This document shows positions 45,476-56,221 of a DNA stretch of 59,482 bases, piece by piece; position 1 is the stretch's first letter, and every line of letters begins with the position of its first letter. The DNA comes from Planctomycetota bacterium (GTDB lineage: Bacteria > Planctomycetota > Phycisphaerae > Sedimentisphaerales > Anaerobacaceae). Position numbers and translations under genes: made by a program. The notes beneath the pieces are model-generated. The model was given only the letters and a program-made list of their open reading frames with translations. It was not told where the DNA came from and searched no databases. The DNA lies in NCBI GenBank assembly GCA_023481165.1, contig JAMCWO010000051.1:1-59482 (forward strand). The letters are read 5' to 3'.

Positions 45476-48445
45476 ATGATGAAACGGTGGATCGGAAACA
45501 TGGTCGGAGTCTTGGCGGTACTGCTGCTCTGCGCGACCGCCCGGGCGGAATTGAAACTGGTGGCGAATTTCGAGGGTTCCGCGGGGACCCCCGATGGCCA
45601 GGCGTGCAATGGCGTCCTGGGGGCCACTATCGACACCCAGAGCGAAGGCACCGGCAACGTCACCTTCCGGGTCGCCGATGGCAGCACGACTTTGAGCCCC
45701 AGCGGCCATAGTTCCGGCGCCATGTCCCGCGCCGCGGGCATCGCCGGGATCAACAACCCGATTGCCAACGACGAAACCGGCATCGCGTTCTTCCGGTTCA
45801 ACGTGGCGACCGGCAGCACGGTCCGCAACTACATGGGATTGATTGCGGATACGGGCAACAACCCCGTCAACGACGCGCGGTCTTCGGACCCCAAGACAAT
45901 TCCGGCGGGCCTGCGGCTGGTTGAGAACGGCGCGGGCTTTGACGTTGTTACGCTCGACGGCGCCACCATGCTCAAGAACGGCCTGGCGCGCAGCAAATGG
46001 TACAACGTCTGGATCGTGGCGGACAACAGCACGGACACCTTCGATTTGTACCTGAGCGAAGCGGCGGCGCCGGCCGGTCCTCCCACGCTGCCGCGCGCGC
46101 AGGACCTCCTCCAGAGCGGCATTCCCTTCACGGTCGCCACCACCGATCCTCTCGCGGCCATGATCTTTGCCTGCCCCCTGAGTCCGACCGGGTCCGGGGC
46201 GACCGCGCGCCTGCTGATCGATGAGATCTGGTGGGATGGCGATCAGGGTCTGTCGAAACCGGTCCGGGCGACCGATGCGAGTCCGGCCGATCAGAAACAG
46301 GATGTGCCGCGCGATGTAGTTCTGAGCTGGACGCCCGGACCGTCGGCGGCCACGCACGATGTGTACTTCGGGACCTCCCTAGACGCCGTCACCAACGCCG
46401 ACCGGGCCAATCCGGCGGATGTGCTGGTGAGCAAAGACCAGACCGCTACCACCTTCGACCCGACGGGTCCGCTGGAATTCGGCCGGACTTACTGCTGGCG
46501 GGTCGATGAAGTCAACGCCGCGCCGGATGCCACGGTGTTCAAGGGCGGTGTCTGGTCGTTCACCGTGGAGCCGGTGTCCTATCCGATTGCGAAAGTTACG
46601 GCCACCGCGTCGAGCGCCAGCGAGGGCATGGGCCCGGAAAAGAGCGTCGACGGCTCGGGTCTGAACAGCAGCGGTCAACACGGGACCGAGCCATCCCTGA
46701 TGTGGCTCAGCGCCGCGGATGGACCGCAGCCGGCGTGGATTCAATACGAGTTCGACGGCATCTACAAGGTCCACCAGATGGTGGTCTGGAACTCGAACCA
46801 GATGCTCGAATCGGTGCTGGGCTTCGGGGCCAAGAGCGTGACGGTGGAGTATTCGACCGACGGCGCTGCCTGGACCAAACTGGGCGATTTTGAGTTTGCC
46901 CGGGCTCCGGGCACGGCGACCTACGCCGGCAATGCCCCCGTGGATTTCGGCGGGGCCATCGCCAAGTACGTCAAGCTGACGATCCACAGCAACTGGGGCG
47001 GCGTCTTGCAGCAGTACGGCTTGAGCGAGGTGCGGTTCTTCTACGTCCCCGTCCTGCCGCGCGAGCCCGTGCCGGCGGTTGCCCAGAAGAACGTGGAGGT
47101 TGATGCAGTGCTGACGTGGCGCGCCGGGCGCGAGGCCGCATCCCATCAGGTCCTGCTCAGCACTGATCAGCAAGCAGTGAGCGCCGGCACAGCCCCCGTC
47201 CAGACGGTCGCCACCAGCAGCTTCAACCCCGGTGGGCTGGACCTCGGCCAGACCTACTTCTGGAAGGTGACAGAAGTCAACGACACCCAGACGCCCAAGA
47301 GCTGGCCGGGCGAGGTCTGGAGCTTCTCCACGAGGGAGTACCTCGTCGTGGACGACTTCGAGAGCTACACGGATGAGGAAGGCAGCCGGATCTATGAGAC
47401 GTGGACCGACGGTTGGACCAACAGCACCGGCTCCGTCGTCGGCAACCTCACGGCTCCCTTCGCCGAGCGGACGATTCTGCACGGCGGTAAGCAGTCGATG
47501 CCGTTCGAATACAACAACATCAAGACGCCGTACTACAGCGAGGCCGAGCGGGAGTTCTCGCCCCTGGCGAACTGGACTGTCAACGGCGCTGACACCCTGA
47601 GCCTGTGGGTCCGCGGCAATCCGGTGGCGTATGTAGCGGAAGGCGACAAAGTCACCATGAGCGCCGCCGGGCACGACATCTGGGACAACGCCGACGATTT
47701 CCGCTTTGCCTCCAAGTCCCTCACCGGCAACGGCTCGGTCGTGGTCCGGGTCGAGAGCCTCGTCAACACGAACGCCTGGGCCAAGGCGGGCGTCATGATC
47801 CGCCAGAGCCTCGACGCCGACTCCAAGATGGCCTACATGATCGTGTCTGCCAACTCCGGCGTGTCCTTCGGCTGGCGGCAGCAGACGGCGGGCACCTGCG
47901 GGAGCGTCACCCAGGCGGGCGTTGCAGCGCCGCAGTGGGTCAAGCTCACCCGCACGGGCGACGCCTTCACCGCCCAGTACTCCGCCGAGGGCAAGGCCTG
48001 GACGGACCTCAAGAACACCGATGGCACGGTCGCCTCGACGACGATCAGCATGACCGGCCCGGTCTACATCGGCCTGTGCGTCACCGGCCACAACCAGGCG
48101 GCCGCCACGACAGCGGTCCTGTCCGGGGCGGCAACCACAGGCAATGTCACCGGCGCGTGGCAAGTGGCGGCGATCGGAGACGATCCGCAGCCGGCCAACA
48201 GCCCCGCCGATCTGTACGTGGTGGTTGAGGACAGCGCCGGCAAGAAGGCGACAGCGACCGATCCGACGCTGGTGACCGCCGCCGCGTGGACCCAGTGGAA
48301 GATCCCGCTGAATAGCTTCACCGGCGTGAACCTGGCGAAGGTCAAGAAGCTGACGACCGGCGTGGGCAACCGGGCCAATCCGGTCCAAGGCGGCACCGGC
48401 AAGCTCTACTTCGACGACATCGGCTTCGGCCATCCCGCGCAGTAG
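45476..48445 (+). CDS. Secreted multidomain protein with FN3-like and F5/8 type C (discoidin) domains
   Basis: 989 residues. Signal peptide MMKRWIGNMVGVLAVLLLCATARA. Order of domains: a LamG-like start (KLVANFEGS); an FN3-like segment near 270-360 (SPADQKQDVPRDVVLSWTPG); an F5/8 type C domain near 375-515 (SVDGSGLNSS, WIQYEFDGIYKVHQMVVWNSN, SVTVEYSTDGAAWTKLG); a second FN3-like repeat; and a beta-rich C-terminal half with VVDDFESYTDEEGSRIYETW and a region typical of planctomycete DUF1349-like sugar-binding modules. It has no catalytic motif I recognise and probably binds polysaccharide. GAGAAAGGG precedes ATG 45476; 45461 is an alternative start. Confidence 0.75.
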   Translation: MMKRWIGNMVGVLAVLLLCATARAELKLVANFEGSAGTPDGQACNGVLGATIDTQSEGTGNVTFRVADGSTTLSPSGHSSGAMSRAAGIAGINNPIANDETGIAFFRFNVATGSTVRNYMGLIADTGNNPVNDARSSDPKTIPAGLRLVENGAGFDVVTLDGATMLKNGLARSKWYNVWIVADNSTDTFDLYLSEAAAPAGPPTLPRAQDLLQSGIPFTVATTDPLAAMIFACPLSPTGSGATARLLIDEIWWDGDQGLSKPVRATDASPADQKQDVPRDVVLSWTPGPSAATHDVYFGTSLDAVTNADRANPADVLVSKDQTATTFDPTGPLEFGRTYCWRVDEVNAAPDATVFKGGVWSFTVEPVSYPIAKVTATASSASEGMGPEKSVDGSGLNSSGQHGTEPSLMWLSAADGPQPAWIQYEFDGIYKVHQMVVWNSNQMLESVLGFGAKSVTVEYSTDGAAWTKLGDFEFARAPGTATYAGNAPVDFGGAIAKYVKLTIHSNWGGVLQQYGLSEVRFFYVPVLPREPVPAVAQKNVEVDAVLTWRAGREAASHQVLLSTDQQAVSAGTAPVQTVATSSFNPGGLDLGQTYFWKVTEVNDTQTPKSWPGEVWSFSTREYLVVDDFESYTDEEGSRIYETWTDGWTNSTGSVVGNLTAPFAERTILHGGKQSMPFEYNNIKTPYYSEAEREFSPLANWTVNGADTLSLWVRGNPVAYVAEGDKVTMSAAGHDIWDNADDFRFASKSLTGNGSVVVRVESLVNTNAWAKAGVMIRQSLDADSKMAYMIVSANSGVSFGWRQQTAGTCGSVTQAGVAAPQWVKLTRTGDAFTAQYSAEGKAWTDLKNTDGTVASTTISMTGPVYIGLCVTGHNQAAATTAVLSGAATTGNVTGAWQVAAIGDDPQPANSPADLYVVVEDSAGKKATATDPTLVTAAAWTQWKIPLNSFTGVNLAKVKKLTTGVGNRANPVQGGTGKLYFDDIGFGHPAQ

Positions 48446-48754
48446 CGTGGGCGTCTCGCCCGTGAGTATCACGGGCTGGGTGCCATGCATACGCCAGCGT
48501 AAGCATGGCACCCAGCGGGAGTCCTCCTGTGTCGCCCCCGCGCAGGCAGGCGTCCAGGAACGCCGCGGCGCGCATGGAATCCCGCCTTCGCGGGAATGAC
48601 GGGGGCAGCAGCCTTTCGGCAGGCCGCCATTATTCGGATTGAGATTGCTTCGTCGCTGCGCTCCTCGCAATGACATACTTACGTTCGTTCTGTTAGAGGC
48701 TCCAAACATATAGACGAGCGGAGGGGCGTTTCATTTACCGATTTGTCTTTTCTC
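48446..48754. repeat. Composite of three palindromic intergenic repeats
   Basis: In order: a GGGCGTCTCGCCC hairpin (48449-48461); a 14-base stem GCTGGGTGCCATGC/GCATGGCACCCAGC (48475-48516); TCCCGCCTTCGCGGGA (48580-48595); and the ATTGCTTCGTCGCTGCGC...GCAATGACA word (48647-48675). No gene is visible. Confidence 0.6.
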
Positions 48755-50980
48755 CTATGGACTCGTCCAACCGATGGCACTTAGCATGGGTTGGATTTCG
48801 GGATTGGCCATGAACAGCTTCCAGCACAGTTGGGTGCGGTAGTTCTCGATCATGATCACGATCGGCCCCTGGTCGATCGCCACGTAGCCGGGTGCAAACC
48901 ACTTCTCTTTGAGGTTGAAGGCATCCGTGAAACCGAACGGACCCCACAGGTCCTTGCCGTAGGTGTGGTAAAGGTGCTTGAGTGTCGCCAGAGACTCCTC
49001 GGGGACATAGGGCATGGCGCTGAGGGCCGCCGTGGGGGCGATGGTGCCGTTGTCGTTCGTGGGCGAGTGGGCGTTGTAGCCCCACGGGTTGAAACTGGCG
49101 GTCAGGCCCCACACTAAGGCGCTATAGCCGGTGTAGCCGTGCGGATTCTCCATGCAATAGGCACGGTTGATCAGCGAGATACTCCGGCTGTTCTCGAAAT
49201 AGTTGCAGTAGCTGTCCCGCTTGTTGCGGGGGTCGAAGCCCAGGAAGCTGTAGTGCGTGAAGAACAGCGGCCCGCCCTTCTCCGGGCCCACCCACTGTTT
49301 GTACCCATAGTAGGTGTTGCCATTGGCGTAGTCGGCCGACTTGGCCCAGCCGCGCTCATAGCACGTCGCCGGGATCGGATGAGTCGGGGAGGCAATCGCC
49401 AGAAGATAGACGATCATGCACTCGTTGTAGCCGCGTATGGGCATGTTGATCTTCCACTCGTAGGTGGGAGACCAATGCCAATAGAGCACATCGCTGCGCA
49501 ACTGCTGGCGATACCAGCTCCAATCGACCTCCTCCCACATCCGGGTAGCCCGGCGGCGGATCTCCGCCTCCACGGGGTCTTTGGCATCGTTGAAGTACTG
49601 GCGGAGCGTAAGCAGGCCCTGCACGACGTAAGCAGTTTCGACCAGGTCGCCGCCATCGTCGTACTGGCTGAAAGGCTTGGTCGCTCCTGTGTGGCCGAGA
49701 ATCCAGTGCGACCACGCGCCGTGGTAACGCGAAGCTCTCTCCTCCAGAAAAGTCAGAATCTGCAGGACGCGAGCGGCCGCCTCCGCCCGCGTGACGAACT
49801 TCCGCTCGGCGCCGACGCAGAGCGCCATCAGCCCCATGCCCGTGCCACCGGAGGTGCAGACATCGGTGCCGTGGCCGAATCCGTATCCTTCCCGGATCAG
49901 TCCGCTGACCGGATGGCCATAATCCCAGAAGTACCGGAAGACCGCTTCCTGCACGGAACTGAGAAGCTCGTCGTCGGTCATGGCCCGCGAAGTGGCCGAG
50001 ACAGTCTTCGAAGGCTCGGACTCGCCGCCACCGCGGATGGCTACCGATTTGATCAAGTAATAATACGTTCGTTCGTTGGCACCGAGGAAGTCACTGTAGA
50101 CCGAGGTCTTGTGCGGCACATCATTGAGCTTGGTGAAGGGACCGTCGGCGGCCTCGGCGCGATAGATGCTGTAGCCTTCCAGGTCAGGGTCGGTGTCGAA
50201 CGGCCAGCGCAGATCGATGCGGCTGTCGTGACCGGCGGCCGTCACCTCGCGGGGAGCCGGTGGTGGTGGCGGCGGCGCGACGGGCGTCACCTCGGCCAGC
50301 AGGCCAATCTCCTCGGCAAGGAGCGGCCGGTTATAGAGACGCACATCGCTGATCAGGCCATTCCAGTAGCGGTTGCGGGCCTGGCCGTTCTCGCCGATGA
50401 GGACCCGGCTCCAATTGCGGTTAATCTGGCCCCGCAACGTCTTCGCCTCGACGCAACCGCCATCCTGATACAAGCAGAGCTGCGCACCATCATACACGCC
50501 GGCGATGTGGTGCCAGTTGCCATCGTTCACGTCCCCGCTGTAGACTTCCGGCCAGCCCCCTCCGGTCAGGCCCAAACAGAGAAAGGCCACGCGACTGTCG
50601 TCCCGCGTCCGGGCCAGGACCCAGTCGTCTCCTTGGGTGACAATCGCGGCCCAGTTTCGGTCGAACCGGCGGACCTTGATCCAGCACGCGACCGTGATGC
50701 TCTCGCGGAACGTAAGGCCCGGGGCATCGCCCACATCGACATAGTCGTCCTTGCCATCGAACTCCAGACACCGGCCGCGCTGCGGATCGTTCACCCAGGC
50801 CGGGTCGCCCAAGAGTGTGCCATGATGGCCGCCCGCGCTATCATTGGCGTTGCCGTCCAATTTCCAGTGGCCGACCAGATTCGGATCGACGGCGAACGCG
50901 GCAGCCGGGCCGGTCGACACCAGGACCAGTGCCCACACCAATAGCGCTGCACTCACAACACCAGAGGTATTTCTTCCCAT
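48755..50980 (-). CDS. Secreted LamG-FN3-glucoamylase-fold glycoside hydrolase (GH144/DUF3131-like)
   Basis: 741 residues. Signal peptide at the start (VVSAALLVWALVLVSTGPAAA). LamG domain at about 34-215 (VGHWKLDGNANDSAGGHHG, CWIKVRRFDRNWAAIV, WHHIAGVYDG, ISDVRLYNRPL). An FN3 domain at about 238-325 follows a Pro-rich linker. The glucoamylase-like domain runs from about 343 to the end: QEAVFRYFWDYGHP, GTGMGLMALCVGAERKFV, SHWILGHTG, YDDGGDLVETAYVVQGLL and the final GPFGFTDAFNLKEKW, as in PF10091 endo-beta-1,2-glucanases. The Asp-Gly-Gly-Asp-Leu-Val-Glu segment probably holds catalytic acid residues. AGGAG lies before the start. Specificity is inferred. Confidence 0.83.
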   Translation of the reverse strand: MGRNTSGVVSAALLVWALVLVSTGPAAAFAVDPNLVGHWKLDGNANDSAGGHHGTLLGDPAWVNDPQRGRCLEFDGKDDYVDVGDAPGLTFRESITVACWIKVRRFDRNWAAIVTQGDDWVLARTRDDSRVAFLCLGLTGGGWPEVYSGDVNDGNWHHIAGVYDGAQLCLYQDGGCVEAKTLRGQINRNWSRVLIGENGQARNRYWNGLISDVRLYNRPLLAEEIGLLAEVTPVAPPPPPPAPREVTAAGHDSRIDLRWPFDTDPDLEGYSIYRAEAADGPFTKLNDVPHKTSVYSDFLGANERTYYYLIKSVAIRGGGESEPSKTVSATSRAMTDDELLSSVQEAVFRYFWDYGHPVSGLIREGYGFGHGTDVCTSGGTGMGLMALCVGAERKFVTRAEAAARVLQILTFLEERASRYHGAWSHWILGHTGATKPFSQYDDGGDLVETAYVVQGLLTLRQYFNDAKDPVEAEIRRRATRMWEEVDWSWYRQQLRSDVLYWHWSPTYEWKINMPIRGYNECMIVYLLAIASPTHPIPATCYERGWAKSADYANGNTYYGYKQWVGPEKGGPLFFTHYSFLGFDPRNKRDSYCNYFENSRSISLINRAYCMENPHGYTGYSALVWGLTASFNPWGYNAHSPTNDNGTIAPTAALSAMPYVPEESLATLKHLYHTYGKDLWGPFGFTDAFNLKEKWFAPGYVAIDQGPIVIMIENYRTQLCWKLFMANPEIQPMLSAIGWTSP

Positions 50981-51100
50981 CGCTCATCTCCTCTACCGTG
51001 CGTTCGTATCCAGGCGGGTGGACGCGGAATAACGTCTGTTATTCTACCTGAATCCGCGGAAAAGACAAGGGGGATTGTGAGAGGCTGCCATCGTGAGAGC

Positions 51101-51161
51101 GTTTGTAGTGACGCCGTAAGGCGTATCTTCTTCTATATGCTCTTACGAGCACATTACGAAC
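51101..51161. repeat. GTTTGTAGTGACGCC-type palindromic element, copy 2
   Basis: GTTTGTAGTGACGCCGTAAG at the start and CACATTACGAAC at the end, with internal hairpins GACGCCGTAAGGCGT and TGCTCTTACGAGCA. It matches the copy at 6961-7018 over nearly its whole length. Confidence 0.65.
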
Positions 51162-51211
51162 GCCGCCACCGCTCCACGACCGGCCGGAGGCTGGTCAGAG
51201 AAACCAGTGGA

Positions 51212-51502
51212 TCACTGTTCGTAGTGCTCGCCGGTGTGGATGCGAACGTTTTTGCGGTAGACGTCCAAGTCGTCGGCGTCGAAACGGTCGATCCGCCGCT
51301 GGGCCCAGAAGATCTTGAACGCCGTCGCGGCGCAGCCGACTCCGGCGAGGAAGAACACCATCGCTGCCAGGTAAGCGAAGAATTCCGGCAAAGCGACAAT
51401 GATCACGCCGAAACCAACCAGCAGCAGGCCGACAACCATGATTCCCGACGCCACGCTGCGCGAGGCCTGGGAGAGAATATTCGTATAAAAGCGAAAAGGC
51501 AT
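51212..51502 (-). CDS. Small membrane protein, two predicted transmembrane helices
   Basis: 96 residues: hydrophobic helices at about 19-41 (GIMVVGLLLVGFGVIIVALP) and 43-65 (FFAYLAAMVFFLAGVGCAAT), then a basic, acidic-mixed cytoplasmic tail with FDADDLDVYRKNVRIHTGEHYEQ. I recognise no family. It lies downstream of groEL on the same strand but beyond a strong terminator, so it needs its own promoter. It begins 30 or so bases after that terminator. Confidence 0.6.
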   Translation of the reverse strand: MPFRFYTNILSQASRSVASGIMVVGLLLVGFGVIIVALPEFFAYLAAMVFFLAGVGCAATAFKIFWAQRRIDRFDADDLDVYRKNVRIHTGEHYEQ

Positions 51503-51535
51503 TCAGCACTCCTTAATAACACCAGACACTCTACG

Positions 51536-51569
51536 AAAAACAAGCGGGTCCCGTTCGGGACCCGCTTGC
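51536..51569 (-). terminator. Rho-independent terminator of the groESL operon
   Basis: On the minus strand GCAAGCGGGTCCC and GGGACCCGCTTG pair perfectly around GAAC and are followed by TTTTTC. It lies about 75 bases past the groEL stop. Confidence 0.88.
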
Positions 51570-51642
51570 TAACTTACAGGAGTGTTCCGTGGCAGGGCTG
51601 TCGTCGGCTCTGCCAATTTCCCACTTTACACTTTCAACTTTC

Positions 51643-53268
<1,626 letters not shown>

Positions 53269-53317
53269 TCCTAATCACTCCTTCTTTTGGTAGTTGGAAG
53301 GCTCAAGGCGGATTGTT

Positions 53318-53362
53318 GATCTATGATTTTCGATTTATGATTCCCGAATCAACAATCAACCC
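53318..53362. repeat. AT-rich GATTTATGATT spacer repeat between groES and groEL
   Basis: TTGTTGATCTATGATTTTCG, then ATTTATGATTCCCGAATCAA, is the same low-complexity type as in the ribH-nusB and murF-mraY gaps. Confidence 0.5.
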
Positions 53363-53371
53363 TCGCACTTC

Positions 53372-53662
53372 TTACTTCTCAATGACCGCCATGATGTCCG
53401 ACTCGTCCATGATCAGGTACTCTTTGCCTTCCACCTTGATCTCCGTGCCGGCGTAACTGGTGAAGAGCACCGTATCGCCCTTCTTGACCTGGATTTCTTT
53501 GCGGGTGCCGTTTTCGAGCATCTTGCCTTCGCCGACGCTGACGACTTTGCCGCGTTGCGGCTTTTCCTTGGCGGTATCCGGCAGCACGATCCCGCCCGCC
53601 GTCTTCGATTCCGCCTCGACGCGCTCCACGAGCACCTTATCTCCCAATGGTCGAATCTTCAT
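53372..53662 (-). CDS. groES: Co-chaperonin GroES (Hsp10)
   Basis: 96 residues. [20 protein letters not shown] is the canonical start; the mobile loop [16 protein letters not shown] (near 23) docks on GroEL, and [21 protein letters not shown] forms the roof-side beta sheet. It is 43 bases downstream of the receiver-like gene on the same strand. I looked for a CIRCE operator (TTAGCACTC-N9-GAGTGCTAA) in front of this gene and of the receiver gene and found none, so HrcA control is not indicated. Confidence 0.97.
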   Translation of the reverse strand: MKIRPLGDKVLVERVEAESKTAGGIVLPDTAKEKPQRGKVVSVGEGKMLENGTRKEIQVKKGDTVLFTSYAGTEIKVEGKEYLIMDESDIMAVIEK

Positions 53663-53705
53663 TTGTCCTTGCTCCTTTCCGTAAGATGACTAAATCCGAT
53701 TCAGT

Positions 53706-54119
53706 TTACCTGGCGAAGAGATTACTGTTGTACTTCTTCAAAAAGAGCCGATTGAGCAGCTCCCGCAAAATATCCATGTCCACCGGCTTGCCGACGACGC
53801 CGAAGACCTCGAGCTGCAGCGCCTTACCCAGCATGTCCTCGTCCGTCTTGCGGGTCAGCAGGATGCAGGGCACCCGCGGGTAGCCCAGCCGGATGACTTT
53901 GACGGTAGCCAAACCATTGGGCCGCTCGGAATCCACGTCAACGATCGCGGTGTGGATCCGCCGGCTGGCGATGATGGTCACGAAGTCACTGGGCTTCTCG
54001 GCGACCAGCAGGTTGACGCCGCGCGGCTTGAAGATGTCGCGCAACGCCTGCGGCCAAGCCCAGTCCGCCGCACTGGCCAGCACGTTCACTTCATCGAATT
54101 GTGACCACTGAGCAACCAT
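53706..54119 (-). CDS. Degenerate receiver (CheY-like) domain protein
   Basis: 137 residues. The fold pattern of a receiver domain is visible: a phospho-acceptor-like Asp in TAIVDVDSERPNGL near residue 62, a Thr in ILLTRKTDEDM near 87 and the invariant-type Lys in VVGKPVDMDIL near 112. The N-terminal acidic pair is replaced (LASAADWAW), so phosphorylation is doubtful. No output domain is present. It is immediately upstream of groES in the same direction with 43 bases between, so it would be the first gene of the chaperonin operon. That pairing is unusual. Confidence 0.7.
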   Translation of the reverse strand: MVAQWSQFDEVNVLASAADWAWPQALRDIFKPRGVNLLVAEKPSDFVTIIASRRIHTAIVDVDSERPNGLATVKVIRLGYPRVPCILLTRKTDEDMLGKALQLEVFGVVGKPVDMDILRELLNRLFLKKYNSNLFAR

Positions 54120-54319
54120 AGTAATACCGTGCCCATCATTAGAGCAAATACCATGCCACGCCCAAGGGTTCTACCAAATCAGACTTAAATCATTATCCGA
54201 CAAGGAATTACAGTCCGGCGTCTGCACGTATCGATCTGGCAAAATTGCAGGCAGGGATCGAGCTTCTGCCACCCTGGCAGTTGCGCCGGCCGCGAACCTC
54301 CTGCTGAAAAGCGATCATA

Positions 54320-54347
54320 TTGACATGGACCTGCGGTCCGGTAGAAT
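54320..54347 (+). promoter_or_regulatory. Strong sigma-70 promoter for UbiA-family gene
   Basis: Perfect TTGACA at 54320-54325, a 16-base spacer and TAGAAT at 54342-54347. The transcript would start near 54354, which rules out translation from the ATG at 54325. Confidence 0.75.
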
Positions 54348-54390
54348 CAACCCCTACACAGGGGATAGGGATTTAATTGGAGATGTACTC

Positions 54391-55326
54391 GTGAGAATCC
54401 AAGCGTTGCCTGCTGAATTGAGTGTTCTTCTTCTGGCGTCGCGGCCGCAGTACCTGGGTGCCAGCGTGGCCCCGGTCCTGGTCGGCTCGGCGTTGGGATA
54501 TGCGCTGGTCGGCAGCTTCAACCTCGGCCTTTTCGTGCTGGCCGTGCTCGCGATCATGGCCCTGCACGCGGGGGCGAACGTCACCAACGACTACTTCGAC
54601 AGCCAGTCCCACAACGACTGGGTGAACGAGCATCCCACGCCCTTCTCCGGCGGCCGGCAGTTCATCCAAAAGGTCATCCTCTCGCCCAGAGCCACCCTGC
54701 TGGCGGGCTTGGCCTACTTGGGCGTCGGCGCGGCCCTCGGGCTGGTGATCGTGGCCCTGTCGCGAAGCACCTTTATTCTTGGCGTCGGTCTGGTGGGCGT
54801 CCTCGGGGCCTATTTCTATACCGCCGACCCGATTCGGCTGGGCTATCGCGGCGTGGGAGAGATCGTCATTGGCTTTCTGTTCGGCATCCTGCCCGTGTAT
54901 GCCTCGTACTTCCTGCAGACCCGGTCCATCGATCTGCTACCGCTGCTGCCGGCGGTGATCGTGGCGATCTTGATCTTCTTGGTGATCCTGATCAACGAGT
55001 TTCCCGACCTGCCCGCCGACCGCCAGGTGAACAAGCGAACCATGATCGTGGCCTTCGGCATCCCGCCCTGCATCGTGGTCTACCGCGCGACCCTGGCGGC
55101 CACCTACGTCGCTGCCGGCGCCATGCTTCTGCACGGGGCCACGTTCTTCGGCGGCCTCTTCTACCTGCTGACGCTGCCTCTGGGGATCTTTGCGATGCGC
55201 ACCGCCAATGCAGAGGACCTGACCACACCCGGCCTGTACCGCGCCAACCAACTGACCATCCTCCTGCACAACGTCGGCAGCATCGCCCTGGCCGCGGGTC
55301 TGTTGCTCCCCGCCCTGGTATCCTGA
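54391..55326 (+). CDS. UbiA-family prenyltransferase (MenA-like)
   Basis: 311 residues and about nine membrane helices. The first Asp-rich motif is NVTNDYFDSQSHNDW near residue 67, the second NEFPDLPADRQVNKRT near 207; they bind the Mg-prenyl-diphosphate. AYFYTADPIRLGYRGVGEIVIGF near 143 is typical of 1,4-dihydroxy-2-naphthoate polyprenyltransferases, which make demethylmenaquinone. No other menaquinone gene is close, so the acceptor is not certain. The start is taken as GTG 54391 with GGAG nine bases upstream, because the promoter at 54320-54347 lies inside the longer frame. Confidence 0.82.
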   Translation: MRIQALPAELSVLLLASRPQYLGASVAPVLVGSALGYALVGSFNLGLFVLAVLAIMALHAGANVTNDYFDSQSHNDWVNEHPTPFSGGRQFIQKVILSPRATLLAGLAYLGVGAALGLVIVALSRSTFILGVGLVGVLGAYFYTADPIRLGYRGVGEIVIGFLFGILPVYASYFLQTRSIDLLPLLPAVIVAILIFLVILINEFPDLPADRQVNKRTMIVAFGIPPCIVVYRATLAATYVAAGAMLLHGATFFGGLFYLLTLPLGIFAMRTANAEDLTTPGLYRANQLTILLHNVGSIALAAGLLLPALVS

Positions 55327-55411
55327 AGAGACGCGCGCCAACCGGCACACCCACCGACAACTGCTGAGTATCTCATTCGCGCTACCCAAAAGGCGAGACT
55401 TGCGGTAGAAT

Positions 55412-55642
55412 ATGGCTATGGACGAGTCGGAAAAAGAACGCATCCGGCAGTGGGTTCGGAACTGGGAAGCGGTAGGCCCTGTTCTAGCGCGACTCCGCGA
55501 TGAGGCCATCCGCAACACCGATACGGCGGCTGCCATCGACCAACTGTCCGACGCTTTTGAGTCCGCACGGCGCCACTGGCAACCGCCAACCACATCAGGT
55601 CTCGTGGAACAGCAGCGGTGGTTCGCGAGGCTGCGGCGATGA
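55412..55642 (+). CDS. Small protein paired with an AbiEii-like toxin (possible antitoxin)
   Basis: 76 residues, charged and helical: MDESEKERIRQWVRNWEAVG, then RLRDEAIRNTDTAAAIDQLSDAF. No domain is recognised. Its TGA overlaps the ATG of the nucleotidyltransferase (ATGA overlap), a strong sign of coupled translation. TAGAAT at 55406-55411 directly precedes the ATG at 55412; the second ATG at 55418 is an alternative. Position and size suggest an antitoxin, but nothing in the sequence proves it. Confidence 0.6.
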   Translation: MAMDESEKERIRQWVRNWEAVGPVLARLRDEAIRNTDTAAAIDQLSDAFESARRHWQPPTTSGLVEQQRWFARLRR

Positions 55643-56202
55643 AATCACTCTTCCTTGCGGCCGCGGAATTGGAGACCCTCCTCGTTCAGCAGAGGTGGCG
55701 CTACTGCTTCATTGGGGGCATCGCGCTGCAGCGCTGGGGTCAGCCGCGACTGACGAATGATGTCGATCTGACACTGCTCACCGGCTTTGGAAATGAGGCT
55801 GCCTACGTCGATGTCCTGCTGAAGCACTACCGCGCGAGGATTCCCAACGGTCGCGACTTTGCTCTGGAGCATCGAACGCTTCTGCTCCAGTCCCAGGACG
55901 GAATTCCCATCGATGTGGCACTGGGCGGAATCGACTTCGAGGAGCGGATCGTGGCGCGTGCCACGCGCTACGAATTCCTGCCCGGAGTGTCTCTTCTGAC
56001 CTGTTCGGCGGAGGACCTCATCATCCTCAAGGCATTCGCCGATCGACCCCGGGACTGGGGAGACGTAGAGACGATTATCGCACGCCAGCAGACACACCTC
56101 GACTGGCCTTACATCCTGGAGCAGTTGGAGCCCCTGTGCCAAGCCAAAGAGATGCCCGAGATCATAGACCGCCTGCTTCGCTTGCGCGAAGCCAAAAAAT
56201 AG
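55639..56202 (+). CDS. AbiEii/AbiGii-like nucleotidyltransferase (possible toxin)
   Basis: 187 residues. The minimal nucleotidyltransferase site is GGIALQRWGQPRLTNDVDLTLL (Gly26-Gly27, Asp41 and Asp43), with a third acidic residue plausible in PIDVALGGIDFE near 95. The C-terminal SAEDLIILKAFADRPRDWGDVE near 130 is typical of the AbiEii/MNT-like group. Proteins of this type act as toxins in toxin-antitoxin or abortive-infection systems. The preceding small gene overlaps it by four bases. It is convergent with threonine synthase. Confidence 0.8.
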   Translation: MKSLFLAAAELETLLVQQRWRYCFIGGIALQRWGQPRLTNDVDLTLLTGFGNEAAYVDVLLKHYRARIPNGRDFALEHRTLLLQSQDGIPIDVALGGIDFEERIVARATRYEFLPGVSLLTCSAEDLIILKAFADRPRDWGDVETIIARQQTHLDWPYILEQLEPLCQAKEMPEIIDRLLRLREAKK

Positions 56203-56221
56203 AGATCTGAGGCACCCATCG

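Noticed and set aside
53663-54324. CIRCE operator upstream of groESL
   Set aside because: No TTAGCACTC/GAGTGCTAA pair found on either strand.
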